In this document: positions 20,275-28,033 of the stretch, in pieces
How positions within the stretch are numbered: the first letter of the stretch is position 1
Layout of the letters: each line of letters begins with the position of its first letter
Origin: JAICTV01 sp035634055
Lineage (GTDB): Bacteria > Planctomycetota > Phycisphaerae > Tepidisphaerales > Tepidisphaeraceae
Length of the DNA: 44,776 nucleotides
Direction: 5' to 3'
Assembly: GCA_035634055.1 (NCBI GenBank)
Contig: DASQDR010000050.1
Coordinates: forward strand, 1-44,776
Notes under the pieces: model-generated
Told to the model about the DNA's origin: nothing
What the model saw: only the letters and a program-made list of their open reading frames with translations
Databases searched by the model: none
Translations under genes and position numbers: made by a program

Positions 20275-20772
20275 ATGGCCGACCGGACGATCCATTACGA
20301 GGCCGCCTTCGAGGCCTTCCTCCGCAGCCGCGGCATTCCCTACGTCGCGGTGGACGAGGCGAAGAAGGCGCTGTTCGCCAACGCCAAGCTCAAGAGCTTC
20401 GACTTCGTCGTCTACTCAAAGGCTGGCCCCAACCTGCTCGTCGACGTGAAGGGCCGCCAACTGCGCGACCGCACCGGCCGCAAGGGGTTCGAGACTTGGA
20501 CCACCGAGCGCGACGTCGAGGACCTGATGCAGTGGGAACAGGTCTTTGGCGACGGCTTCCGCGCCGTCCTCACCTTCGTCTACTGGATCGACCCCCCGCT
20601 CACCCCCGGCCCCGGCATGTTCGAGCACCGCGAGCGCTGGTACATCCTGATGGGCATTGATCTGGCCGAGTATCGCAACGCGATGCGGCGTCGATCCGCG
20701 AAGTGGGAGACGGTCTGCCTGCCGGCGGAGGAGTTCCGCAACCTTGCCCGGCCGCTGGAGACTTGGCTGTAG
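20275..20772 (+). CDS. HYExAFE family protein (possible nuclease-like fold)
   Basis: The 165-residue product starts MADRTIHYEAAFEAFL, which contains the HYExAFE motif that names a planctomycete-restricted family. The next conserved parts are IPYVAVDEAKKALF, KSFDFVVYSKAG and LLVDVKGRQ. A D in a strand followed by (D/E)-x-K in the next strand is the layout of PD-(D/E)XK nucleases, so a restriction-nuclease-like or nucleic-acid-binding fold is possible; this is my inference, not an established function. Its neighbour downstream is trpS, 66 bp away on the same strand; rsmD is divergent. No clear ribosome binding site. Confidence 0.85.
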   Translation: MADRTIHYEAAFEAFLRSRGIPYVAVDEAKKALFANAKLKSFDFVVYSKAGPNLLVDVKGRQLRDRTGRKGFETWTTERDVEDLMQWEQVFGDGFRAVLTFVYWIDPPLTPGPGMFEHRERWYILMGIDLAEYRNAMRRRSAKWETVCLPAEEFRNLARPLETWL

Positions 20773-20823
20773 GCCCCGCTTCGCGGCGCGCCGCGGCGCG
20801 CCGACAAAGCCGGCCGGCCGCTG

Positions 20824-20829
20824 TACACT
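20824..20829 (+). promoter_or_regulatory. -10-like TACACT box 9 nt before trpS
   Basis: TACACT ends 9 nt before ATG 20839, with only CGCCGGCCC between. The layout matches that before ppa and the TPR-glycosyltransferase gene. Confidence 0.45.
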
Positions 20830-20838
20830 CGCCGGCCC

Positions 20839-21942
20839 ATGAGTTCTGCCTCGCAAAAGCCCCGCATCCTCACCGGCGACACGCCCACCGGGAAGCTCCA
20901 CCTCGGGCACTACGTCGGCAGCATCGAGAACCGCCTGGCCATGCAGGAGGCGTTCGACTGCTACTTCCTGATCGCGAATAAGCACGCGTTCACCACCCGC
21001 GCCAACCGCCCCGACGAGATCCGCCAGAGCGTGATCGACGTCGCCACCGACTGGCTCGCCGTGGGGATTGACCCTGCCCGCAGCACGATGTTCGTGCAGA
21101 GCGAGGTGCCGGCCATCGACGAGCTGACGTTCTTCTTCTCGATGCTCATCCCGTTCAATCGGGTGATGCGCAACCCGACGCTGAAGGACGAGATCCGCGA
21201 CAAGGGGCTTGGCGATGAGTACCCGTTCGGCTTCCCGCTCTACGCGGTGGGGCAGTGCGCGGACATCCTCGCCTTTCGACCGCAGTACGTGCCGGTGGGC
21301 GAGGACCAGCTCCCGCACCTGGAGCTGTCGCGGGAGGTGGCGCGCAAGTTCGACCAGCTTTACTGCGGCGTGGACCCGCACACCAGGGACGAGGATTACG
21401 CCACGGCAGGCGGGATCTTCCCGATCTTCCAGCCCAAGCTCGGGCGGGTGAAGAGGCTGGTGGGCACCGGCGCGCCGTCGAGCGAGACGGGGCAACTGCT
21501 CAAGATGAGCAAGTCGCTGAACAACGCCATCTTCCTCAGCGACGACGCCGACACGGTGCAGAAAAAGGTCATGGGGATGTACACCGACCCGAAGCGCATC
21601 AGCGGCAAGGAGCCGGGCGAGACCAGCTCGGAGAAGAACCCGCTCTGGGCGTTCCACGAGGTGTTCAACCCGGACGCCGCGTGGGTGGAAGAGCACCGCG
21701 CCCGCTACGCCGCGGGCACGATCGGCGACGTGCCGATCAAGCGGAAGCTGATCGAGGTGATCAACGCGCTGATCGACCCGATCCGCACGCGGCGCAGGCA
21801 GTACGAGCAGCGGCCGGACGACGTGATCGACGTCCTGCGCCAGGGCACCGCTCGCGCCAACGCGGTGGCGGAGGAAACGCTGGCGATGGCCAAGCGCGCG
21901 ATGAAGCAGGATTTCTTCCCGCGCACGCTGACGGTGGGGTGA
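20839..21942 (+). CDS. trpS: tryptophan--tRNA ligase
   Basis: TrpRS charges tRNA-Trp with tryptophan in the cytoplasm. The 367-residue class I synthetase shows the HIGH-type motif in TGKLHLGHYVGS (about 17-28), the ATP/tryptophan pocket FLIANKHAFTT, PVGEDQLPHLELSREVA, and KMSKS at 222-226 (LKMSKSLNNAIFL). Length is slightly longer than the E. coli enzyme. No leader peptide or T-box-like structure is seen; the start is preceded by TACACT at 9 nt rather than a Shine-Dalgarno sequence. It converges with the membrane gene ending at 22038. Confidence 0.97.
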   Translation: MSSASQKPRILTGDTPTGKLHLGHYVGSIENRLAMQEAFDCYFLIANKHAFTTRANRPDEIRQSVIDVATDWLAVGIDPARSTMFVQSEVPAIDELTFFFSMLIPFNRVMRNPTLKDEIRDKGLGDEYPFGFPLYAVGQCADILAFRPQYVPVGEDQLPHLELSREVARKFDQLYCGVDPHTRDEDYATAGGIFPIFQPKLGRVKRLVGTGAPSSETGQLLKMSKSLNNAIFLSDDADTVQKKVMGMYTDPKRISGKEPGETSSEKNPLWAFHEVFNPDAAWVEEHRARYAAGTIGDVPIKRKLIEVINALIDPIRTRRRQYEQRPDDVIDVLRQGTARANAVAEETLAMAKRAMKQDFFPRTLTVG

Positions 21943-22037
21943 CCGGCCAGCGGGGCGCTTCCCCGACGGGGCGGAGCTTGCGCGTCCGCGATGTTCTCAT
22001 CCCGGCTCAGCCGCGCCGCCGCGAAGCGCGGGCGACG

Positions 22038-22541
22038 CTACGTTTCCTCCGACGGCTCTTCCAGCGGCAGCACGGCCATCGGCAGCGGTTCGAACCCGTG
22101 CGCCTCCGGCGCGATCTGGTTCATCATCCCGCGGATCCGCCTCAGCACGAACAGCAGCGCGATCAGCGCGGGGATGAAAAAGACCGCCAGCAGCGACGGC
22201 AGCGCGAAGATCATCGGGCTGAAGCCGAGATCGCGGGCGAAGATGCCGAGAACGATCGTCGCCGGCACCAGGACGAGCTGCGCGACGGCGACGCGCGTGG
22301 ACGTGGTGACGGCCTGGCGGTTCAACCGCCGCATCATCACCGACGCCGCCACGTACCACACGCCCGGGCCGACCAGGATCATCGTGTTCACGACCGCCAT
22401 CAGTCGCGCCCCCCAGCCGTCGCGCGCGCCGGTGTTGAAGGCGACCAGCAGCGGGATGGCGCCGAGAACCACGAACAGCCCGCCGATCAGCCGGGCGTCG
22501 GCCGTGGCGGCGCGGAGGTTGGGCGGAAGGTCGCGGCTCAT
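22038..22541 (-). CDS. small multi-pass membrane protein, function unknown
   Basis: The 167-residue product has four predicted helices (about 18-36, 45-67, 83-103 and 112-133), then a basic turn and an acidic Pro/Glu tail. Its ATG overlaps the TGA of the upstream membrane gene (ATGA), so the two are almost certainly translated together. Both share a layout of four helices and a Pro-rich tail containing PMAVLPLEEP or VLPVLPLEAS, suggesting they are diverged paralogues. No family recognised. Confidence 0.75.
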   Translation of the reverse strand: MSRDLPPNLRAATADARLIGGLFVVLGAIPLLVAFNTGARDGWGARLMAVVNTMILVGPGVWYVAASVMMRRLNRQAVTTSTRVAVAQLVLVPATIVLGIFARDLGFSPMIFALPSLLAVFFIPALIALLFVLRRIRGMMNQIAPEAHGFEPLPMAVLPLEEPSEET

Positions 22542-23137
22542 CGCGATGGCTCGGTTGCAGCGGCGTCGCTCGCCCGCGGGGGCGGCGGCGCTTCCGGAGC
22601 CGCCGGCGCCGGCCGGGCCGATGCTTCAAGCGGCAGCACCGGCAGCACCGGCTGTGCCACCGTGGCGAGGCGCGCCAGGCCGACCTCGAAGCCCGGTCTA
22701 CGCTCGAGGTCCATCTCCAGCAGCGGCAGGCTGCGCCGCAGGTGCGCGATCAACTGCACCATGGCGGCGATCCAAGCCACGCTCAGCAGCACGGGGATCG
22801 GGCTGATCGGCGTCAGGCGGAACTGCGCGACCAGCATCGTGACCGCGAAGCCCAGGTGAATCAGGGACAGCACGATCGCGCCCACGGCCGCCCGTCGGCT
22901 GCGCGCGACGCCGATCTGCCACGCGCAGGTGAAGAACAGCACCCCCGGGATCAGCCAGACGATCAGGCCGATCAGGATGAAGTACGGGCCGTAGGTCTGG
23001 TAGCGGTTGAGGTAGCCGAACGCAATGGTGAAGACGAGGCCGAACAACCCGCAGACGATCCCCAGCAGCCGAAGCGAGCGCACGGCCAGGGTGAGCGGGC
23101 GGGTGCGGATGGCGTCCTTGTCCTCGTCGTCGCGCAT
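22538..23137 (-). CDS. membrane protein paired with the overlapping downstream gene
   Basis: The 199-residue product has four hydrophobic helices (about 24-46, 54-75, 83-105 and 112-133), an amphipathic stretch, and a Pro/Ala-rich tail including VLPVLPLEAS. ATG 23137 is preferred (GGACGG upstream); a GTG two codons earlier is possible. Family unknown. The stop overlaps the next start by 4 nt. The tail motif recurs in that protein. Confidence 0.75.
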   Translation of the reverse strand: MRDDEDKDAIRTRPLTLAVRSLRLLGIVCGLFGLVFTIAFGYLNRYQTYGPYFILIGLIVWLIPGVLFFTCAWQIGVARSRRAAVGAIVLSLIHLGFAVTMLVAQFRLTPISPIPVLLSVAWIAAMVQLIAHLRRSLPLLEMDLERRPGFEVGLARLATVAQPVLPVLPLEASARPAPAAPEAPPPPRASDAAATEPSR

Positions 23138-23265
23138 CGTCACCGTCCGATGCTGATCGACCCGCGACCCACGTCGAAGGTCGTCATCAGAGCCGCTGGC
23201 CGCTCAACGTCTCATTTAAGTATGACCGAAGCCCGCGGAGGTGGGACATGCGGTTTCGTGGCTTC

Positions 23266-24051
23266 TCACGGTTGTGGCGGGGGGCGCTCATTGCCCTGAT
23301 CCGCCGCGCCCTCCGGCGGAGGCGCAGTGGGTGACCACGGCGGCGGCACGCTCGGCGGATAGATCCCTGCCCCCGGTTGCGGCGCTTGCGGCGGGGGCGG
23401 CTGTGGCCGCGGGTAGCCGTAGGTGCCGGGCGGCGGAGGTGGTTGGCCGTACCCGTACTGCTGCGCGTACGCCTGCTGTTGCTGGTACTGCCAGTACTGC
23501 GCCGCGTACTGCTGGGTCAGCGCCGCGTCGGGCGCGCGGGCCGCTCGGAGCAGCCACCGCACCAGCAGCAACAGCAGCGCCAGCGGGACCGCCAGCAGCA
23601 CGACGCCCACGGCCGTCTGCGGGTGGCTGAACGACTGCATCAGGCCCGTCGCCACGTTCAGCCCCAGCAGCAGGATCGCCAGGATGCTGAGCACGATCGA
23701 CGTGATGATTGCCCCCCTGCGCCCGGCCCGCACGAACGCGCCAAGCACCAGGTAGGCGACCCCCACGAGCAGCACCACCGCCGACATCACCACCAGCACG
23801 GCCTGCATTGTCTCCGGCGTGACGTTCGGCAGGCGCCGGAACTCGGCGAACGCGGCGGGGTTCTCGCCCATCATCCGCGGCAGCATCGCCCCGACGCCCG
23901 CGCAGCAGAGCGCTGACGCCACCGCCAGCCCGCCTAATACGAACATCAACACGCTCGCCCGCCGCGCCGGGGCGAGGAGGTCGGGCTGGTAATAGTCGAA
24001 CGTGGGATAAGGCTGCGGCGTCGGCGGCTGGTAAGGCGACGGATAGCTCAT
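23266..24051 (-). CDS. membrane protein with Tyr/Pro/Gln-rich tails, function unknown
   Basis: The 261-residue product begins with a Pro/Tyr-rich segment (MSYPSPYQPPTPQPYP), then four helices (about 33-55, 83-108, 113-137 and 145-167). It ends in a long low-complexity tail of Tyr-Gln and Pro (YWQYQQQQAYAQQYGYG, then polyproline). Such tails are common on DUF4190/DUF4870-like envelope proteins, but I do not recognise a precise family. There is no Shine-Dalgarno sequence before ATG 24051; TACAAT lies 11 nt upstream. It is followed by the two overlapping membrane genes after 128 bp. Confidence 0.75.
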   Translation of the reverse strand: MSYPSPYQPPTPQPYPTFDYYQPDLLAPARRASVLMFVLGGLAVASALCCAGVGAMLPRMMGENPAAFAEFRRLPNVTPETMQAVLVVMSAVVLLVGVAYLVLGAFVRAGRRGAIITSIVLSILAILLLGLNVATGLMQSFSHPQTAVGVVLLAVPLALLLLLVRWLLRAARAPDAALTQQYAAQYWQYQQQQAYAQQYGYGQPPPPPGTYGYPRPQPPPPQAPQPGAGIYPPSVPPPWSPTAPPPEGAADQGNERPPPQP

Positions 24052-24206
24052 GGGCGCGGCGGATTGTAAGGACGACGCGGAGAAAAGAGTAAACGTCGCT
24101 TCGTCGCGGCGGAGAAAGGAGTCGCCGTCGGACCGACGTGCTGATCCCGCTGCCGTCCCGAGCGACGGACGTCAAGCCTTCGACGCTGACTTCATCCCCC
24201 GAACAG

Positions 24207-24896
24207 CTAAGTCCCGCGCGCGTTCCCGTACAACTCCACGTGCAGTCGCGGGCAGTACCGGTAACCCGTGCGCTTGCAGACGTCGGAGATCCAGCCCGCC
24301 CGCGACGCCAGCGTTGCGACGTCGGTTCCCTCCGGCATCAACAGCACGTCCTCCGGCCGCCAGCCGCGGAGTTGGGCGAGGATCTGACCGATCTCGTCGA
24401 GGTCGACTTCGGTCGCCACCACGAACTTCAACTGAAAGTCCGGGGCGGCGTTGATGAACCGCTGGATCACCGGCACGTTGAGCCGCTGCCGCTCGTGCGC
24501 CGCGGCGAACCGTCCCCCCTCGTGCTGCCATGGCGTGGAGTTGGACAATTTGGGCGACAAGCTTGCCAAGTCGAGCACCACCGGCTTGAACACCGTCGCG
24601 GCCGTCTCGATCGTGACGTGGTGCTCGCGCTCCCTCAGCGCTGCGGCCAGCGGTTCGATCTCCGGCATGATCATCGGCTCGCCACCGGTGAGGACGACGT
24701 GGCGGGCGCCGAACGCCGCGACCCGCCGCACGATTTCGTCAAGCGGCAGATCGTCCCCTTGCGGGTCCCAACTGGCGTACGGCGTATCGCACCACGCGCA
24801 CCGCAGGTTGCACCCGCTGGCGCGCACGAACACCGACGGCACGCCGACCAGCTTGCCTTCGCCCTGGATCGAATAAAATAGCTCGGAAACGTTCAT
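24207..24896 (-). CDS. queE: 7-carboxy-7-deazaguanine synthase
   Basis: QueE is a radical-SAM enzyme that turns 6-carboxytetrahydropterin into 7-carboxy-7-deazaguanine for queuosine (or archaeosine-like) modification. The 229-residue product has the FYSIQGEGKLVGVPSVFVR start, the cluster motif CNLRCAWC (Cys 29, 33, 36), and the SAM-binding HVVLTGGEPM. LHVELYGNARG at the end is also typical. ATG 24896 begins the conserved N-terminus; an upstream ATG adds five residues. No other queuosine gene is adjacent. Confidence 0.95.
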   Translation of the reverse strand: MNVSELFYSIQGEGKLVGVPSVFVRASGCNLRCAWCDTPYASWDPQGDDLPLDEIVRRVAAFGARHVVLTGGEPMIMPEIEPLAAALREREHHVTIETAATVFKPVVLDLASLSPKLSNSTPWQHEGGRFAAAHERQRLNVPVIQRFINAAPDFQLKFVVATEVDLDEIGQILAQLRGWRPEDVLLMPEGTDVATLASRAGWISDVCKRTGYRYCPRLHVELYGNARGT

Positions 24897-24986
24897 CGTC
24901 TGTGCCGGCACGCGCTGCCGCGAGCGATCTAACTAACGTACCCGCGGAGCTCGCTGTCTCACAGGGTGAAGCATCACGAGGCAACC

Positions 24987-26159
24987 ATGCGCATCCCCGC
25001 GGCGGCGGCACCAAACTCTTTTTGCGTCATTCGGGCGGCTGTAATCGAAACGCTCGAGCGGCGCCGGCTGCTCTCGGTCTCGCTGGCCGACGGCATCCTC
25101 CGCGTGCGCGGCGGGGAGGGTGACGACGTAATTTCTGTCGAGGCCAACGCCACCGGCGCCCGCCTGGCGGTGCGCGATAACGCGGCGATCCGTCGCTTTA
25201 ACACCGCCGACGTGCGGCTCATCCTCATCGTAGGCCGCGGCGGGCACGACACGCTCTCGGTCCTGCCGGGCGTGACGCTGCCGAGCGAGGTGTACGGCGA
25301 GGCCGGCAACGACCGCCTCAACGGCGGCGGCGGGCGCGACGCGCTGTTTGGCGGCGACGACAACGACCGCCTGTACGGCGGCGTCGGCAACGACACCCTC
25401 AGCGGCGGCAACGGCCGCGACGTCCTCAAGGGGCAGGGCGGTCGCGACCGAATGCTCGGCGACACCGGCGACGATGACCTCTTCGGCTCCGCCGGCCACG
25501 ACACCGCCATCGGCGGCAGCGGCGATGATTCGGTCGTCGGCGACAGCGGCGTCGACCTCCTCCTCGGCCTGGAGAACAACGACCGGCTCGTCGGCGGCGC
25601 CGACGGCGATTACCTCGACGGCGGCGTCGGCGAAGATGACCTCGACGGCGGCGACGGCATCAACACCCTCTGGGGCGGCGACGACGACGACGACCTGCGC
25701 GGCGGCGACGACGTGGACGAGATCCACGGCGAGGGCGGCCGAGATCTCATCTTCGGCAATGCCGCCGACGACCTCCTCGACGGCGGTGACGATTCCGACA
25801 CCCTCTTCGGCGACGAGGGCCACGACACCCTTCGCGGCGGCAACGGGTCCGACACCCTCTGGGGCGACGACGGCGACGACGACCTCGAGGGCAACAACGA
25901 CAACGACTCGCTCCGCGGCGGCGACGGCGAGGATCTGCTCGACGGCGGCTACGACAACGACACCCTGCTCGGCGACAACGATCGCGACTCCATGTTCGGC
26001 GGCTCCGGCCGCGACGTCCTCGACAGCGTTGACGATGAGTTCGACCGCGTCAACGGCGATGGCGGGGACGACACGCTCTACGTCGACTACAACGAGGACG
26101 ACTTCGTGGGCGGATCCGGGAAGGACCGGTTCTTCGACGAGTTTGACGTTCCGTTTTAG
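24987..26159 (+). CDS. RTX calcium-binding repeat protein with LEPR-XLL-like N-terminus
   Basis: The 390-residue product begins with a short basic/Ala segment and IETLERRRLLSVSL, a variant of the LEPR-XLL motif that marks many large exported planctomycete proteins. A beta-rich part follows (DGILRVRGGEGDDVISV). From about residue 105 it consists of more than twenty glycine/aspartate nonapeptides of the form GGxGxDxLx, the calcium-binding parallel beta-roll of RTX proteins. It should be extracellular and fold on binding calcium. No enzymatic domain and no type I secretion genes are nearby. GAGG precedes ATG 24987; an earlier ATG (24966) is less likely. A palindromic repeat begins at the last base of its stop codon. 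Confidence 0.88.
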   Translation: MRIPAAAAPNSFCVIRAAVIETLERRRLLSVSLADGILRVRGGEGDDVISVEANATGARLAVRDNAAIRRFNTADVRLILIVGRGGHDTLSVLPGVTLPSEVYGEAGNDRLNGGGGRDALFGGDDNDRLYGGVGNDTLSGGNGRDVLKGQGGRDRMLGDTGDDDLFGSAGHDTAIGGSGDDSVVGDSGVDLLLGLENNDRLVGGADGDYLDGGVGEDDLDGGDGINTLWGGDDDDDLRGGDDVDEIHGEGGRDLIFGNAADDLLDGGDDSDTLFGDEGHDTLRGGNGSDTLWGDDGDDDLEGNNDNDSLRGGDGEDLLDGGYDNDTLLGDNDRDSMFGGSGRDVLDSVDDEFDRVNGDGGDDTLYVDYNEDDFVGGSGKDRFFDEFDVPF

Positions 26160-26236
26160 TCACTGGTCACTCGCCGGGCGCGCTACCGGAGCGGGCGCGA
26201 CGGGAACTGCGAGTGACCCGTGACCAGTGACCAATG
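26159..26236. repeat. palindromic element of the GTGACCAGTGACC word type
   Basis: GTCACTGGTCACTCG (26159-26173) pairs with CGAGTGACCCGTGACCAGTGAC (26210-26231), which has one extra word. The middle is GC-rich and unpaired. It fills almost the whole 89-bp gap between the convergent RTX and TonB-like genes, and its first base is the last base of the RTX stop codon. Confidence 0.8.
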
Positions 26237-26248
26237 ACAACCACCCTC

Positions 26249-27325
26249 TCAATGCCACACGATCGGAAACTCCACCACGTCTTCCCCTCCCTTTCTCGGC
26301 TCGAACCACCACTGATAGAGTGCGACCTTGACGGCTTGGTCGGCGCTGTCGCTGCCGGTGCTCTTGAGGATGTCGACCATGCGCACGGCCCCTTCGCCGT
26401 CTAAGCGCACGCGGACGAGCATGCGCGGCGAGGGGAGCGAGACCAGGTCGTAACGGTCGGCCAGCGACAGGCGCGGGCGAACGGTCTTGACCTTTCGGCC
26501 GAACCGAACGTCGACCCGGCCGTCGCGGAAGAACTCGGCGGTGCCGGGGGAGAAGGGGTCGGACTCGGAGTCGCTCATAATCGCCGGATCGGCCGCGGGG
26601 GCCGACGCGCCCGCCGCGCCCGCGGGCGACGGCGCGGCGGCGGCGCGGAGCGGCGAGTCCTTGGTGCGAACAAGGGACGTATCGTCCTCGCCGCCGGCGT
26701 TGATGGAGGCGCGATCGGCCGGTGCCACGGCGGCGGCGGGATCGGGCGCGGAATTCGACTCTGAGGCGGGCGCCGGCGGGGCGGCCGCGGGGGCGGCCGG
26801 CGCGGCTTCCACGGCTGGAGTCGAAGATTCGGGAGCGGGCGAGGCGGAAGCCACCCGCCGCGGGGCTGGTGGCAGCGGGAGGACGCGCGACGGAAGGCCG
26901 AACGCGGGCTCCGCTGGAACGTCTGCGGGTTCCTCGGGTGGTGGGGACGCGGCGGGCGCCAAAGCGCTGGCGGCGCGGGGCAGGACGCTCATCGACGGGT
27001 CGTCCCCGACGCGACCGGCGCCGGCGGGGTCGCGGCTGAGAAACGCCTGTGCCTGCCCCGCATCCGGGCCGGTCATCCGCTCTTCGCCGGCCGACGCGTT
27101 CGCCGCCGCGCCCCGCCCCTCCGCGTGCCCGAACAGCGGCGGCACCACGGGTGACTCGGGCAGGAAAATTGGTTCGTCTTGTGCGACGCGCGGCCCGGCC
27201 GACGCGCGCGGCGAGGGGCGGGCGGTAAAGACGCCGTATTGAAGCACCCATCCGGCGCCCGCGGCGTGCAGCGCCAGCGAGGCGGCGAGCGCCAGTGCGA
27301 AGCTGTGGTCACCGCGTCCGGCCAT
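26249..27325 (-). CDS. TonB-family energy-transducer-like protein
   Basis: The 358-residue product has one N-terminal transmembrane helix (SFALALAASLALHAAGAGW, about 8-26), a long Ala/Pro/Ser-rich periplasmic linker (about 40-235), and a C-terminal fold of TonB type (about 265-358: VRVRLDGEGAVRMVDILKST, then ALYQWWFEPRKGG). In TonB systems this domain links ExbB/ExbD motion to outer-membrane receptors; neither exbB/exbD nor a receptor gene is in the window, so the partner is unknown. Its start overlaps the 3' end of the LOG-family gene by 17 bp. TAGAAT stands 9 nt upstream. Confidence 0.82.
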   Translation of the reverse strand: MAGRGDHSFALALAASLALHAAGAGWVLQYGVFTARPSPRASAGPRVAQDEPIFLPESPVVPPLFGHAEGRGAAANASAGEERMTGPDAGQAQAFLSRDPAGAGRVGDDPSMSVLPRAASALAPAASPPPEEPADVPAEPAFGLPSRVLPLPPAPRRVASASPAPESSTPAVEAAPAAPAAAPPAPASESNSAPDPAAAVAPADRASINAGGEDDTSLVRTKDSPLRAAAAPSPAGAAGASAPAADPAIMSDSESDPFSPGTAEFFRDGRVDVRFGRKVKTVRPRLSLADRYDLVSLPSPRMLVRVRLDGEGAVRMVDILKSTGSDSADQAVKVALYQWWFEPRKGGEDVVEFPIVWH

Positions 27326-27944
27326 CCCGCCGGGATTCTACCCGCTCCGCCGCCGCGGCCGCCTCGAATGATAAATCGCTCGTCGCCCTCCCCGCAGCCG
27401 GTCGATACGCGCGCACGTGCTCGATCGCCTCATCAACCGTCTGGGCGACAAAGTACAACTCTCTGGCCCGGGGGCGAATGAAGTGCAGTTCCGCGCCGTG
27501 GTCGATCATCGCCAGCAGCGGGTCGTAGTACCCGGCGACGTTGAGCAGCACGATCGGCTTGTCGTGGTAGGCGAGCTGCTTGCCGCAGATGATCTCGAAG
27601 ATTTCCTCGAAGGTGCCCAGCCCGCCGGGCAATGCGATGAAGGCGTCGCCGCGGTCCTCCATCTCCGCCTTGCGGTCGCGCATGCCGCGGGTGACGATCA
27701 GCTCCTCGCAGTTCTCGTCCTGCACGCACTTGTCGATGAACAACTGCGGCGTGACGCCGATGACCTTCCCGCCGGCGGCGCGGACGGCGTCGGCCAGCAC
27801 GCCCATCATCCCGACGTTGTTCCCGCCGTAGACCAGCTTCCACCCGTTGACCGCCAGCGCGGCGCCGAGGGCGCGGGCGGCGTCGTTGAAGGCGGGGGCG
27901 AGCCGGTTGCTCGACGAACAATAAACGGTGACGGCCTTGATCAC
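27309..27944 (-). CDS. TIGR00730/LOG-family Rossmann-fold nucleotide phosphoribohydrolase-like protein
   Basis: LOG-type proteins release the base from nucleoside 5'-monophosphates (cytokinin-activating in plants and some bacteria). The 211-residue product has VTVYCSSSN, LVYGGNNVGMMGVLADA, the active-site segment GMRDRKAEM (family usually MHxRK, here the His is Arg) and LPGGLGTFEE at 105-114. GTG 27944 is chosen because AGAGG precedes it by about 8 nt and it starts the conserved fold; a TTG start at 28037, overlapping the upstream stop, would add 31 charged residues. Substrate not determined. Confidence 0.88.
   Translation of the reverse strand: MIKAVTVYCSSSNRLAPAFNDAARALGAALAVNGWKLVYGGNNVGMMGVLADAVRAAGGKVIGVTPQLFIDKCVQDENCEELIVTRGMRDRKAEMEDRGDAFIALPGGLGTFEEIFEIICGKQLAYHDKPIVLLNVAGYYDPLLAMIDHGAELHFIRPRARELYFVAQTVDEAIEHVRAYRPAAGRATSDLSFEAAAAAERVESRRDGRTR
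27335..27340 (-). promoter_or_regulatory. -10-like TAGAAT box 9 nt before the TonB-like gene
   Basis: TAGAAT on the minus strand (five of six consensus bases) ends 9 nt before ATG 27325. It lies inside the end of the upstream LOG-family gene, so the TonB-like gene may have its own promoter. Confidence 0.45.
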
Positions 27945-28033
27945 GTTGCGAGCCTCTTTGCTGGTCGTACGCTTCGCTTCATCTGCATTCTCCGCAGCCT
28001 GCCCGCATTCTCCACTCTTGGTGACGGAGACGC

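Noticed and set aside
21951..21965. CGGGG-CGCTT-CCCCG hairpin after trpS as a terminator
   Set aside because: Only five pairs and no T-run on either strand, so it is not supported as a factor-independent terminator.
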